Shown here: in pieces, positions 1 to 9,146 of the stretch
How positions within the stretch are numbered: position 1 is the first letter of the stretch
Layout of the letters: every line of letters starts with the position of its first letter
From: JABMNT01 sp048262255
GTDB lineage: Bacteria > Pseudomonadota > Alphaproteobacteria > Rhodospirillales > Casp-alpha2
DNA: 64,000 bases
Direction of reading: 5' to 3'
Assembly: GCA_048262255.1 (NCBI GenBank)
Contig: JBLXFH010000002.1
Location: 806,001-870,000 of the forward strand
Made by a program: the position numbers and the translations under genes
Notes under the pieces: generated by a model
What the model saw: only the letters and a program-made list of their open reading frames with translations
What the model was told of the DNA's origin: nothing
Database searches by the model: none

Positions 1-946
1 GAACCGCGCCAGTATCGCGGGCGATTTTCTCGACCCGCTCGATCAGATATTCGACCTCGACGGCCGGACCATCGAGCTCAATAATCAACAAGGCCTCTAC
101 GTCCAGCGGGTATCCGGCATGAACAAATTCCTCCGCTGCCTGAATGGCGAAGGTATCCATCATTTCCATGCCACCCGGAATGATCCCGGCGCTGATTACA
201 GCCGCCACACAATCTCCCGCCTCTTCACTGCGGTTGAAGCCCAGCAGAACCGCCTTTGCGGTTTCCGGCGATTTCAGGATACGCACGGTAACTTCCGTAA
301 TCACCCCCAAAAGGCCTTCCGAGCCGGTAATCACACCCAGCAAGTCATAACCGTCGCTGTCCAGATGCTTGCCACCAAGGCGGACCACCTCGCCGTTCAT
401 CAATACCAGTTCCACGCCCATGACATTATTGGTGGTTAGGCCGTATTTGAGACTGTGCACACCGCCGGAGTTTTCAGCCACATTGCCGCCAATGGAACAG
501 GCGATCTGGCTCGAGGGGTCCGGCGCATAATAGAACCCCTCGCTTTGCACGGCCTGGGTGATGGCGAGGTTGGTGACGCCGGGCTGGGTGACCACACAGC
601 GGTTGGCGTAATCGACTTCCAGAACCCGGTTGAATTTTCCGAGCCCCAAAGTAATCCCATCGGCAAGCGGCAAGGCGCCGCCGGAAAGGCCCGTCCCAGC
701 GCCACGCGGCACGATTTTCACATTGTTTTCATGGCAGTATTTGAGGACGTTTGAGACTTCTTCGGTGGTTTCCGGCAGAACGACCAGCAAAGGCAACTGT
801 TTGTAGGCCATCAGGCCATCGCAGTCATAAGCGCTCAACGCCTCCTCATTGATAATCACGCCTTCGCCTGAGACAAGCGACTGCATGGCGCGAATGATTT
901 CATCGCGCCGGGCAATCGTCCCGTCATCCGGCTTTGGCATAAGCAT
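1..946 (-). CDS. glcD: FAD-linked 2-hydroxyacid oxidase, GlcD family (3' end cut by window)
   Basis: Reading leftward from an ATG at 946, 315 codons are open to the window edge, so the C-terminal part is missing. Residues 51-230 form a PCMH-type FAD-binding domain: the pyrophosphate loop VPRGAGTGLSGGALP lies at 79-93, followed by PDPSSQIACSIGGNVAENSGG near 142-162. This is the signature of glycolate oxidase subunit GlcD and D-lactate dehydrogenases, which oxidise 2-hydroxyacids to 2-oxoacids. The MFS gene upstream (1033-2280) is co-directional and may import the substrate. No GlcE/GlcF gene is visible because the gene runs off the window. The family is clear; glycolate versus D-lactate is not decidable here. 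Confidence 0.9.
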   Translation of the reverse strand, partial: MLMPKPDDGTIARRDEIIRAMQSLVSGEGVIINEEALSAYDCDGLMAYKQLPLLVVLPETTEEVSNVLKYCHENNVKIVPRGAGTGLSGGALPLADGITLGLGKFNRVLEVDYANRCVVTQPGVTNLAITQAVQSEGFYYAPDPSSQIACSIGGNVAENSGGVHSLKYGLTTNNVMGVELVLMNGEVVRLGGKHLDSDGYDLLGVITGSEGLLGVITEVTVRILKSPETAKAVLLGFNRSEEAGDCVAAVISAGIIPGGMEMMDTFAIQAAEEFVHAGYPLDVEALLIIELDGPAVEVEYLIERVEKIARDTGAV

Positions 947-1032
947 ATGTGCATCCCTCGTGTTTTTTTAGTTTTATGTGTTTTGACTCATATTGGCAAA
1001 ACAAAATGCCTGTCTCCACCATATGGCGAAAC

Positions 1033-2268
1033 TCACTCGGCCGGCTGCGCCCGGGTCACCGTTTGATCGTTGATCGGCCAGTGGAACAGCGCCGCGCCAA
1101 TCCCCAGAGCAACCCCGGCCCACCATACGGGCATATAGCTGCCGTATAGATCATACAGGTAGCCGCCCAGCCAGACGCCCAAAAAACTGCCAATCTGGTG
1201 GCTGAGAAAGACGAAGGAAAACAGGGTGCCCATATAGCGGGTACCGAAAATCTGGGCAACCAGCCCCGATGTCAGAGGCACCGTGCTCAGCCACAACAAA
1301 CCCAGCGCACTGGAGAACAAGATCACCGACAACGTGCTCACCGGCGTGATGATAAACAGGACAAAGGTGAGGGAACGGGCGATGTAAAGCCAGGCCAGCA
1401 GATATTTCTTGCGGCCCTTGTTGCCCATGACGCCTGCGATATAACTGCCAAACACATTAAACAGCCCGATCAGCGCCAAAGCCCAGGCCCCGGTTTCCAC
1501 AGGCATGCCCGCATCGGTCAGATAGGCGGGCAGATGCACTCCGACAAAGGCCACATGAAACCCGCAGACAAAGAAGCCGATGGTCAGCAATTGATAACCC
1601 CGGTGGCGCATCGCTTCGCCAATGGCGTCTTTCAGGCTGCCCGCCGAATCCTGCCCTGACGCATCATGAAATCCGGTTTTTGCGGCCCAGCCGATGGGAA
1701 ACGCACAGAGAACGATGATAAAGCCCAAGGCCGCCATGAACATGAACGCCAGCGACCAGCCGTAAGCGCCTAAGAAAACCTGCCCCAAGGGCACAATAGT
1801 AAATTGCCCGGCGGCCCCAGCGGCGGTGACGATACCCAGCCCCCAGCTGCGTTTTTCCGGCGGCATGATCCGCCCAACGGCACCCAGAACAACACCCAGC
1901 GCACAGGCGCTTTGCGCCATGCCCAGCATCAGCCCGGCGCTGATATAGAACATGCCCGGCTCAACGGAATTGCCCATGATGTAAAGCCCGGCGACATACA
2001 AAAAACCACCGCACGCGATCACTCGGCCCGGCCCCCACTTGTCAGCCGCCGCATTGGCCAAAGGCTGGAAGGCCCCCCACAGCAGGTTTTGCATGGCCAG
2101 GGCAAAACTGAAGATTTCCCGGCCCCAGCCGAGATCGACGCTCATGGGTTTGAGAAAAAGCCCTAAGCTGTTGCGCAGCCCCATGGCCAAAATCACACAC
2201 AGCGCTCCGGCCAGCAGAATGACCAGAGCCATATTTGTCGATTTGGGACGCGCCGGATCTACCACCAT
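1033..2268 (-). CDS. MFS transporter, monocarboxylate/oxalate-antiporter-like
   Basis: An integral membrane carrier of about 410 residues with 12 hydrophobic segments and a central loop near 200-220, the usual MFS size. The N-terminal part (GLRNSLGLFLKPM, then a WG..REIFSFALAMQ stretch) resembles OxlT/monocarboxylate-permease-like carriers. An ATG exists at 2280, but the in-frame ATG at 2268 is preceded by GGAGAG about 4-6 bases upstream, so I prefer 2268. The gene lies 86 bp upstream of, and in line with, the GlcD-type oxidase. Uptake of a 2-hydroxyacid is therefore a reasonable inference, not shown by sequence. Confidence 0.85.
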   Translation of the reverse strand: MVVDPARPKSTNMALVILLAGALCVILAMGLRNSLGLFLKPMSVDLGWGREIFSFALAMQNLLWGAFQPLANAAADKWGPGRVIACGGFLYVAGLYIMGNSVEPGMFYISAGLMLGMAQSACALGVVLGAVGRIMPPEKRSWGLGIVTAAGAAGQFTIVPLGQVFLGAYGWSLAFMFMAALGFIIVLCAFPIGWAAKTGFHDASGQDSAGSLKDAIGEAMRHRGYQLLTIGFFVCGFHVAFVGVHLPAYLTDAGMPVETGAWALALIGLFNVFGSYIAGVMGNKGRKKYLLAWLYIARSLTFVLFIITPVSTLSVILFSSALGLLWLSTVPLTSGLVAQIFGTRYMGTLFSFVFLSHQIGSFLGVWLGGYLYDLYGSYMPVWWAGVALGIGAALFHWPINDQTVTRAQPAE

Positions 2269-2393
2269 TTTTCTCTCCATCAGGACCCGTGAAGTGTACG
2301 GCGAACCCGTTCAGGCCGACAATCCCTTGTTTTGACAGAATTCTTCAACGGATTGTCACAAGCCGGAGCAAGTGAAGCCCACGAATTTATGGA

Positions 2394-2921
2394 TCAGGAA
2401 GTCCACAGCGCCCTTTGACGCCACGGCTCTGGCACAACCAGTTTTCCTTCATAAGGCCCTTCTGAACCACACAGGCGGATGGACTGCCATGCGCCAAGCC
2501 ACTCGGCCGGTAACGGATAGGGTGTCATAACTTTGTTCTCGGCCTTAAAACCAAAGCGACGGTAATAAGCCGGATCACCGAGAACAAAGACATATCCAAT
2601 TTTGGAATGTTCCAGGGTTATAAAACCCGCTTGAACCAGCGCACTTCCAATCCCCTGTTTCTGCACCAGTGGCGATACCGCGAGCGGCGCTAAAAGCGCG
2701 ACCTTTTCCATCGCTCCTCCAACATAGCATAAGGTGAAGCTGATATGCCCGACGACAACACTTTTATGTAACCCCACGAGCGATATCACACTTGGCCCCA
2801 ACCCCAGAAGTTCCCGAACAAGCGGCAACAGGTCTTCGTCAGGAAAGGCCTCCACATACAGCCGCTCGATCCCGGTAGTGTCACTGGGGCGACTTTCGCG
2901 AATTTCCAGATTACTGATCAT
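2394..2921 (-). CDS. GNAT acetyltransferase, YhbS-like
   Basis: About 175 residues from the ATG at 2921. Further upstream in-frame codons (to 3041) read as Cys-rich low-quality sequence and are probably not translated. The acetyl-CoA loop is QKQGIGSALVQAG, and the C-terminal half has GDPAYYRRFGFKAE, a signature of the YhbS group (COG3153) of GNAT enzymes. The substrate is unknown for this group. The gene stands alone between a leftward ferric-reductase-like gene and the MFS gene. Confidence 0.85.
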   Translation of the reverse strand: MISNLEIRESRPSDTTGIERLYVEAFPDEDLLPLVRELLGLGPSVISLVGLHKSVVVGHISFTLCYVGGAMEKVALLAPLAVSPLVQKQGIGSALVQAGFITLEHSKIGYVFVLGDPAYYRRFGFKAENKVMTPYPLPAEWLGAWQSIRLCGSEGPYEGKLVVPEPWRQRALWTS

Positions 2922-3107
2922 TTCGTCTAATATAGTTATTTTTGTGTTGGTAGCGTAATAAATGTCTAATTCAAGCCACTTGGGTGCCAACATTTTACAA
3001 ACGGTGTTCAGCGAAGTGCAAACGCAACCAGTATGAGACATAGGACGGTGTTTACTGCCCAGATCGTCAGGGAAACCCGCCGATGCAAGCCCATATGCCT
3101 GAACGGA

Positions 3108-4412
3108 TTAATCATAGTCGAACCGCTCCGACAAGATCTGATGAGGCGGCGTACCCTGTTTTATCAAGTGGTCTTCAACAAGATCCATCATGATTGCGGG
3201 GCCGCACATCACAAAGGCCCATTCTCTGAACTCATCTGTCGAGAAAACGCGATCCAGGAGTGCTGCATCAATGAAGCCTGTCTCTCCCTGCCAAGCTTCT
3301 GTTGGCTCTGACAGCACATAGATCACATCCTCTATACCCAATTCCTCACGACAGGCAATCTGCTCGGCCGTCCGGTTGCCATAGATAAGCTTAACTTTGC
3401 GTGGATCGCCGGTAAGGCGCATTTGCCTGATAATGCCCAACAGCGGCGCGAGCCCCACACCGCCTGCAATCAGAGCGACCCCCGGTTCGTTGCGGCCTTC
3501 GACAGACAGGCTCCCATAAGGTCCATCAAGATAAGCAACCGTACCCGGTTTTATTTGACCAACTGTCCGCGTAAAATCGCCTAATTCTTTAATCATAAAG
3601 GAAATTTCTGACCCTGACGCCGGAGCTGAGCTTATAGAGAACGGGTTTTCTTTCATGGAGAACGAACTGTTTCCGACATTCAGCCAGACAAATTGTCCTG
3701 CCTTGTAAACAAGACCGGAATGATTTTCGGGCGTCACGGTCAATTCCCATTGTTTCGGTGTCAGGCGGGTGACAGACGTAACGCGCCACGCGCGCGCCTT
3801 ATCGCGAAGGGGGACGAGCAGGTAAACATAAAGGAGCGAGCCAACCGCAACACCTGTCATTGCAAACCATAGCCAGGTCATCACGGGTTGCGATCCGTAA
3901 CGCCCGGCATTCACGGTGTGATGCAACAGAAGTACCGCTATTAAAACCGCACCAATTCCATGTATCAGGCGCCACGTCTCGTATTTATAATCCAATTGAG
4001 TGCGCCCGATCGCAAGAATAACAAGGCATGCAAGAATTAAGTAGGCAGCAATGCCGGTGGACAGATCGGAGAAATTACTGGTCACCGTCAACTGCCGGGT
4101 CGGGTCCCAAGGACGCGGAACGCCCTTAGGTGTACCTTGGTAAAGAAAAGGGTGCAGCACCGCAAAAAACAGTGCGGTGCGTGCCATTATCTGATGGAAC
4201 CGCATCGTCACATCCATGCCGATGCCATTTGAAATACTTTTGAAGCGGCCGGACAGGACGAATTCCATAAGGACCATTGAAAAGGCAAGAATCCCAAGAC
4301 CAGAGGCGAGTTCTTGGTAGAATGCACGAGGCGGTCCACCGACAAGCCAAGATACGATTAGGGGCAGAGAAACAGCAGCAAGATAAGCTAAGATCAAAAA
4401 GAGCGTTCTCAT
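3108..4412 (-). CDS. Ferric-reductase-like transmembrane flavohaem protein with FNR domain
   Basis: About 434 residues. The first ~220 form six or more membrane helices with His residues placed as in the ferric-reductase/NOX haem-b domain (LFFAVLHPFLYQG; LIHGIGAVLIAVLLLHHT). Residues from ~225 form a ferredoxin-NADP reductase-like module: an FAD motif with ENPFSISSAP, and an NAD(P) loop ALIAGGVGLAPLLGI, ending in MCGPAIMMDLVEDHL. Predicted role: transmembrane electron transfer from NAD(P)H to an external acceptor. An in-frame GTG at 4430 is an alternative start, but the ATG at 4412 begins directly with the first membrane helix. No oxidase or metal gene is adjacent. Confidence 0.85.
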   Translation of the reverse strand: MRTLFLILAYLAAVSLPLIVSWLVGGPPRAFYQELASGLGILAFSMVLMEFVLSGRFKSISNGIGMDVTMRFHQIMARTALFFAVLHPFLYQGTPKGVPRPWDPTRQLTVTSNFSDLSTGIAAYLILACLVILAIGRTQLDYKYETWRLIHGIGAVLIAVLLLHHTVNAGRYGSQPVMTWLWFAMTGVAVGSLLYVYLLVPLRDKARAWRVTSVTRLTPKQWELTVTPENHSGLVYKAGQFVWLNVGNSSFSMKENPFSISSAPASGSEISFMIKELGDFTRTVGQIKPGTVAYLDGPYGSLSVEGRNEPGVALIAGGVGLAPLLGIIRQMRLTGDPRKVKLIYGNRTAEQIACREELGIEDVIYVLSEPTEAWQGETGFIDAALLDRVFSTDEFREWAFVMCGPAIMMDLVEDHLIKQGTPPHQILSERFDYD

Positions 4413-4567
4413 AAGCTTATTCTGGCGCACTTATACTAGCGACGCAAATTTGTATTTTTCTGAAGATACCCTCCATAATACCGAGGGGCCCGAAGGCTTT
4501 TCATGGGAAGGGGTGGTCTTGCGAGCACGTCAATTAAGCTGCCCGAGCCACACCCACCATCCCAAAC

Positions 4568-4597
4568 GCAAAAAACCGCGCTTGATTAAGCGCGGTT
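4568..4597 (-). terminator. Rho-independent terminator of rpmJ
   Basis: A perfect 10-bp stem (4574-4583 with 4588-4597, AACCGCGCTT/AAGCGCGGTT) and a 4-base loop, followed on the minus strand by a run of six T (4575-4570). It lies 37 bp downstream of the bL36 stop codon. A second GC-rich hairpin (around 4608-4624, AAGGGCC/GGCCCTT) lies between the two. Confidence 0.85.
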
Positions 4598-4633
4598 GCG
4601 ACCTGCGAAAGGGCCGAGGCCCTTCTCGAAAAC

Positions 4634-4759
4634 TCAGCCTTGGCGAGCTTTGAAGCGAGGATTTTTCTTGTTTATGACATATACGCGACCACGACGACGG
4701 ACGATACGGCAATCCTTGTCACGCGCTTTTGCAGATTTTAGCGAACTTCTGATCTTCAT
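4634..4759 (-). CDS. rpmJ: Ribosomal protein bL36
   Basis: A 41-codon gene. The product begins MKIRSSLKSAKARDKDC, continues with RIVRRRGRVYVINKKN, and ends PRFKARQG, the pattern of alphaproteobacterial bL36, which binds 23S rRNA in the large subunit. It is the short zinc-free type: only one Cys (in DKDC) is present, so the four-ligand zinc site is absent. GAGGATAG upstream can serve as ribosome binding site. It is monocistronic, with its own promoter (4812-4840) and terminator (4568-4597). Confidence 0.95.
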   Translation of the reverse strand: MKIRSSLKSAKARDKDCRIVRRRGRVYVINKKNPRFKARQG

Positions 4760-4811
4760 AACTCTATCCTCAAGCTTTCCGACATCCCCCTAGGGGGCGT
4801 ATGAGGCGCGG

Positions 4812-4840
4812 AACATAGGCGCTGGTTTCTGGCTTGTCAA
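4812..4840 (-). promoter_or_regulatory. Sigma-70-type promoter for rpmJ
   Basis: On the minus strand, TTGACA (4840-4835), exactly 17 bases, then TATGTT (4817-4812). The expected transcript start near 4804 gives a leader of about 45 nt. The leader contains the palindrome CCCCCTAGGGGG around 4788-4799. Confidence 0.7.
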
Positions 4841-4917
4841 TGTTATCCGTCGGAAAAAACATCTCTTCGGGGAAGCCTTTTCCTTTGCCTTTTAGGGGCG
4901 TAAGATATGCTCATATC

Positions 4918-5832
4918 ATGACTTCGACTTCCTCCGCCTCGCTTCCCGTCCAAAGTAATATCAGCGGCATCCTCTGGATGCTGTGCTATTCCATCTTTAT
5001 CGCCTTTATGCATACCAGCATCCGCCACGTCTCAACCGATATCCACCCTTTTGAAATCGCCTTTTTTCGCTGTGTTTTTGCACTCCTTGTCTTTATTCCG
5101 TTTTTTGTGCAATCCGGCCTGGCGCCTTTGAAAACCAAGCGCCTGCCGTTGCTAATGACGCGCGGCGTGATCAATATCTACTGCATGCTGGCATTCTTTT
5201 TCTCGGTCAGCATCATCCCGCTGGCAGAAGCCACGGCATTGTCTTTCTCGGCGCCGATTTTCGCCGTTATCCTGGCTGTGTTCGTGTTCAAGGAAAAGGT
5301 TGGGCTGCGCCGCTGGTCGGCCATTTTCGCAGGCTTTATCGGCACCATGATCATCCTGCGCCCCGGCTTTCAGGAATTTTCAATGGGCCAGTTTCTGGTC
5401 CTCTCCTCGGCTTTCGCCTGGGCCATCTGCATCATGATCGTCAAGGAACTGGGACGCACGGAATCAAGCATCACCATCACGATTTACATGTCACTGGTGA
5501 TGGCGCCCCTATCACTTATTCCGGCCCTGTTCGTGTGGATCTGGCCGACCTGGGAGCAACTGGCATGGCTTGTCTTGATAGGCGTTCTGGGCGGACTTGG
5601 TCAGTATACCATGGCCGAATCGCTGCGCCGCGCACCGACCTATGTGGTCTCGCCCATCGATTTCACCCGGCTGATTTTCGTCGCCCTGCTGGGCTACTTC
5701 TTCTTCGACCAAATACCTGATATATATGTATGGATTGGTGGCACTCTGGTTATCGGTGCCACCGTCTTCATCACATATCGCGAACATCAACTCAAAAAAG
5801 CCCTGAAAACACCGCTGACAACCGCCCTATGA
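4918..5832 (+). CDS. DMT-superfamily transporter with two EamA domains
   Basis: About 304 residues from the ATG at 4918 (MTSTSSASLP...), with ten hydrophobic segments arranged as two EamA repeats (roughly residues 15-145 and 155-290). An earlier in-frame ATG at 4834 would add a charged, unlikely extension overlapping the rpmJ promoter. The family exports amino acids or metabolites, or imports S-adenosylmethionine; the substrate cannot be assigned. Its TGA overlaps the ATG of the following aminotransferase (ATGA), so the two are translationally coupled. Confidence 0.85.
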   Translation: MTSTSSASLPVQSNISGILWMLCYSIFIAFMHTSIRHVSTDIHPFEIAFFRCVFALLVFIPFFVQSGLAPLKTKRLPLLMTRGVINIYCMLAFFFSVSIIPLAEATALSFSAPIFAVILAVFVFKEKVGLRRWSAIFAGFIGTMIILRPGFQEFSMGQFLVLSSAFAWAICIMIVKELGRTESSITITIYMSLVMAPLSLIPALFVWIWPTWEQLAWLVLIGVLGGLGQYTMAESLRRAPTYVVSPIDFTRLIFVALLGYFFFDQIPDIYVWIGGTLVIGATVFITYREHQLKKALKTPLTTAL

Positions 5833-6959
5833 TCGAAAACCAGAGCCACCTATTCGATATCCCCGATGATGTCACCTATCTGGACTGTTCGTCCAACTCC
5901 CCTTTGCTCAATGCTGTCAGGCAGGCAGGCGAAAAGGGGCTGGATCGCAAGTACCATCCCTGGACCATTGACCGAAACGTCTTTCTGGAAGAAGGCGAAA
6001 CCCTGCGTGGCCTGTTCGCCCATCTGATTGGCGCGCAAACCGGCGATGTGGCCATTGTACCGTCCACCGCCTATGGCGTTGCCACAGCCGCCCAAAACCT
6101 GCCTATATCAAGCAGTCAGAATATTGTTGTCCTGGAGGACCAGTTCCCTTCCAACGTTTACGCTTGGCGTGATTTGGCCCAGGCTCGTGACGCCACAGTT
6201 CTGACCGTCAAGCGACCGCTTGACAACGACTGGACGGCGGCCGTGCTCGAAACCCTGAACACACAGACCGCTATTGTCGCTCTGCCACCCTGTCACTGGA
6301 CCGATGGCAGTTTTCTCGATCTGGTCACCATCGGTCAGCGCTGCCGCGAACTGGACGCGGCCTTTGTTGTCGATTCAACGCAGGCGACCGGTGCCTACCC
6401 CATGGATGTGAAAGACATCCAGCCCGATTTCATCTTCTGTTCCGCCTATAAATGGCTGCTCTGCCCCTATACCCTGGGCTTTCTCTATGCCGCACCGCAC
6501 CGCCAGTACGGTATTCCTTTGGAGCAGCACAACCTGAACCATGGCCCCGATGTCTTGTCCCATGGGCATATGACCTATACGGCACCGTTCAGCGACGGAG
6601 CACGACGCTACGACATGGGTGAGCGCTTCAATTTTATCAACATCCCCATGGCGATTGCCGGCATGGAACAGTTAAAGCGCTGGGGCGTTGCCGAAATCCA
6701 CGCCTCCTTAAGCGCATTGATCGATTATGCCGCGGACAGAGCCACAGAGCTCGGCTGGACCGTTCCGGATAAAACAAAGCGCATCGGGCATTTCATCGGC
6801 ATGACGCCACCGAAACCGTTGCCGTCCGATATCATACAAACCCTGAACGCCCACAAAATCTACTTATCACCGCGTGGTAACGGGCTCCGGATTTCCCCCC
6901 ATCTGTATAATTCTACGGACCACATTGACCGGGTGTTTGAGATTTTACGCAAACTCTGA
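5829..6959 (+). CDS. Class V aminotransferase-fold PLP enzyme
   Basis: 376 residues from the ATG at 5829, overlapping the DMT gene by four bases. A Lys in FCSAYKWLLCPYTLGF (K208) is the expected Schiff-base residue; VDSTQATGAYP (181-191) supplies the Asp/Gln that contact PLP. The pattern matches the cysteine desulfurase/isopenicillin-N-epimerase-like branch of class V. A cysteine-desulfurase catalytic Cys loop is not evident, so a desulfurase role is unlikely. Coupling with a DMT carrier suggests that the enzyme makes or degrades what the carrier moves. Confidence 0.8.
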   Translation: MIENQSHLFDIPDDVTYLDCSSNSPLLNAVRQAGEKGLDRKYHPWTIDRNVFLEEGETLRGLFAHLIGAQTGDVAIVPSTAYGVATAAQNLPISSSQNIVVLEDQFPSNVYAWRDLAQARDATVLTVKRPLDNDWTAAVLETLNTQTAIVALPPCHWTDGSFLDLVTIGQRCRELDAAFVVDSTQATGAYPMDVKDIQPDFIFCSAYKWLLCPYTLGFLYAAPHRQYGIPLEQHNLNHGPDVLSHGHMTYTAPFSDGARRYDMGERFNFINIPMAIAGMEQLKRWGVAEIHASLSALIDYAADRATELGWTVPDKTKRIGHFIGMTPPKPLPSDIIQTLNAHKIYLSPRGNGLRISPHLYNSTDHIDRVFEILRKL

Positions 6960-6991
6960 GGTATGGGCTCTGAGATCCGGGATGCAATCGC

Positions 6992-7261
6992 TTACAGGCG
7001 AATGCGAACCCCCAGAGATTTGGCGCTTGCCGCAATCCCCAGCAAGGTTTCCGCGTTCAGCGGAATCCCGAACTTGGCGTTTCGTTCCGCAATTTCCGCC
7101 TCCATGGCACCGGGCATGAAAATACTGCCCGAGCCAGGGGCCCGTTTCGAGCCATAGAACTGACTGGAAATGGCATCAACGCGGTGTTTAAATCCCTCCA
7201 CATCAGTAAAGGCGGCAATGTCGATGGCGATGAAAAACTGTCCATCGGCCCCACTCCACAT
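6992..7261 (-). pseudogene. C-terminal fragment of an Ldh_2-family malate/L-lactate-type dehydrogenase
   Basis: An 89-codon frame whose product (GADGQFFIAIDIAAF, then GSGSIFMPGAMEAEIAERN and GIPLNAETLLGIAA) matches the extreme C-terminus of the malate/L-lactate/ureidoglycolate dehydrogenase family (Ldh_2, normally about 340 residues). The NADH-binding body is absent: immediately upstream lies the end of a sensor kinase, eight bases away. An AAGGG precedes its first ATG, so a short peptide could still be made, but I read it as a deletion remnant. Confidence 0.65.
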
Positions 7262-7268
7262 CCCTTAA

Positions 7269-8709
7269 TCAGTCCATATTGCTGGGTAAAGCCACCGTTA
7301 CAACAGTTCCTTTCCCGTACACACTTTCAATCGTCAGATCACCCTCGTGAAGATCGACCAAAGACTTCACAATCGCCAACCCAAGGCCGGTTCCTTCCTC
7401 GCTCTTATGGGGGTCGGTTTTTTCTCTGAAAAAAGGCTCGGTAATGTACCGCAGCTTTTTCTCGGTAATGCCCACACCGTTATCACGTATCTGAAAGATA
7501 TGATGCCCATTCGATAGTTTTACTGACAGGGTAATTTGCCCCCCGTTTGGCGTATACTTTACAGAATTGGAAAGCAGATTAATCAGAATCTGCTTAAGTG
7601 CTCGCTTGTCAGCCCGAAGGGGCCGGAGATATGACGGCACATTTGTCTCATATCCAATGTCATTCAGGCCAACGGCACCGATGATAAATCGCGAACAATC
7701 GTTAACAAGGTCTTCTATCTCAATAACTTCCATGTTGAGAGGCATCTCGCCAGCCTCGATTGTAGAGAGATCAAGGACATCGTTAACCAGATTCAGCAAA
7801 TGTTCACTGCTGGAGCGAATGTGGCCCGCGTATTCCTCGTACCTTTCTGAACCCAGTGGGCCAAAGGATTTTAACGCAATCATTTCCGGAAAAACCCTGG
7901 ATGGCATTCAGTGGGGTTCGCAGCTCATGGCTCATGGAAGCCAAAAAGTCGGATTTGGCTTGGTTGGCATGGTTTGCCTGGACAAGTGCGCCCTGCAAGT
8001 GACGGAGAAGCAGGCTGAATACGGCCAACCCACCGAACATGCCGACAAAAAGGAAAATGAACATGCTAAAGTTAGTGCCCTTCAACGCCTGTATCAGGTT
8101 GGGCATTGGTAGCCGGACGCTTTGCACACCACGAACATCGCCAACACGCCAATTGGTGCGGGGAGACTGATCGTGACTGTTATGACACTGGACACAGCTT
8201 TCCCCCATTCGCACAGGAATGGCATAGCGCAGGAATTCTTTATCTCCTGTCTTTTCGACGGCAATGAATTCTTCAACACTTCCATCTTCCAGAGATTTCA
8301 GAACAGCCTGCTCAAGCTCGTTTTGCGCACCACCCCTCGCTCGCCAAGGAAAGGGATATGAACTGAACAACCGAAACTCCCCGCCATCACGCTGTGAGCT
8401 CGATATTTCACCAACTTCGATCGTTAGTGTCGCAGGAAGAGGGATGGCGGCCTCATGGTTGCGGAAGTCATGAGAAATTGTAATCCCAGAATCACGTGCA
8501 CGTGACACAACCTCGGACGAATAATATTCACGGACATCCGTGATTGAGGACGAATATGAGGTCGCGGCTTCTAGCGTGGCTCTGTATCCAGTTTCGGTAA
8601 ATACACTATATAACTCCCCTGCAACAAGCAGCGTACTTACAAACGCATATACAAGAAGGGCCGTCATTGGGCGTCTTGCAAGAAATCCAATTGCTAACTT
8701 CAAAGACAT
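7269..8709 (-). pseudogene. Haem-type (Tll0287-like) sensor histidine kinase, frameshifted
   Basis: Two overlapping frames (8709-7804 and 7907-7269) together make one kinase of about 480 residues. Part one has a membrane helix (15-35), a Tll0287-like sensor domain with a c-type haem motif CVQCH (172-176), a second helix (~213-235), and a HisKA box with phosphoacceptor His261 in SHELRTP. Part two supplies the rest of HisKA, the N box (LINLLSNSVKYTPNG), DNGVG and the GTGLGLAIV G2 box. The break lies at about 7887-7891 in TTTTTCCGGAAATG: removing one base restores QGFSEMIALK. It may be a real lesion or a homopolymer sequencing error. No response regulator is adjacent. Confidence 0.8.
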
Positions 8710-9146
8710 ATTTGCATCTCTTGTTTGTTCTCAGAACGCACGCTCGCAAGACAAAAAACGAAAAAGGATGAGAAATAGTTGGTTTCTAGTCGCAATAATG
8801 CGTCAGGGCACAATGTAAAAGTTTCAATTTGATTCTTATACATGCAGATACCTGAATCCCATTTGGGAAAACCGAAACTTTCTAAAACCCCTAAAAAACA
8901 TCAAAAGTCAAATGAACATCAACATACGTTAGTATGGAAAACATCCACAAGCATGAAATTTTGATGGCAACGTTTCAAACCTCCTGACATTCTTTGCGGG
9001 TTGCGTGTTCGTCTTGGATGGCAGTAAAAGAAGAGCGTTTTACTATTGAGCAAACAAAGCCGTTTCACCCCTTTTGCGGAAACTTTTCAAAGCCCTCCCC
9101 GCGTTGATTTTTTTAGGCTGGGCATTCCACTACCAGATCAGGCCCT
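8710..9146. other. 437-bp divergent intergenic region
   Basis: Lies between the leftward kinase and the rightward methyltransferase. It must hold both promoters, but I see no convincing -35/-10 pair, hairpin or gene in it. Confidence 0.5.

Noticed and set aside
2922..3041. Upstream extension of the YhbS-like gene
   Set aside because: The extra 40 residues are Cys-rich and unlike GNAT N-termini; the internal ATG at 2921 gives the normal length.
4450..4653. Plus-strand frame over the rpmJ terminator
   Set aside because: It reads through two hairpins and antisense rpmJ; no ribosome binding site.
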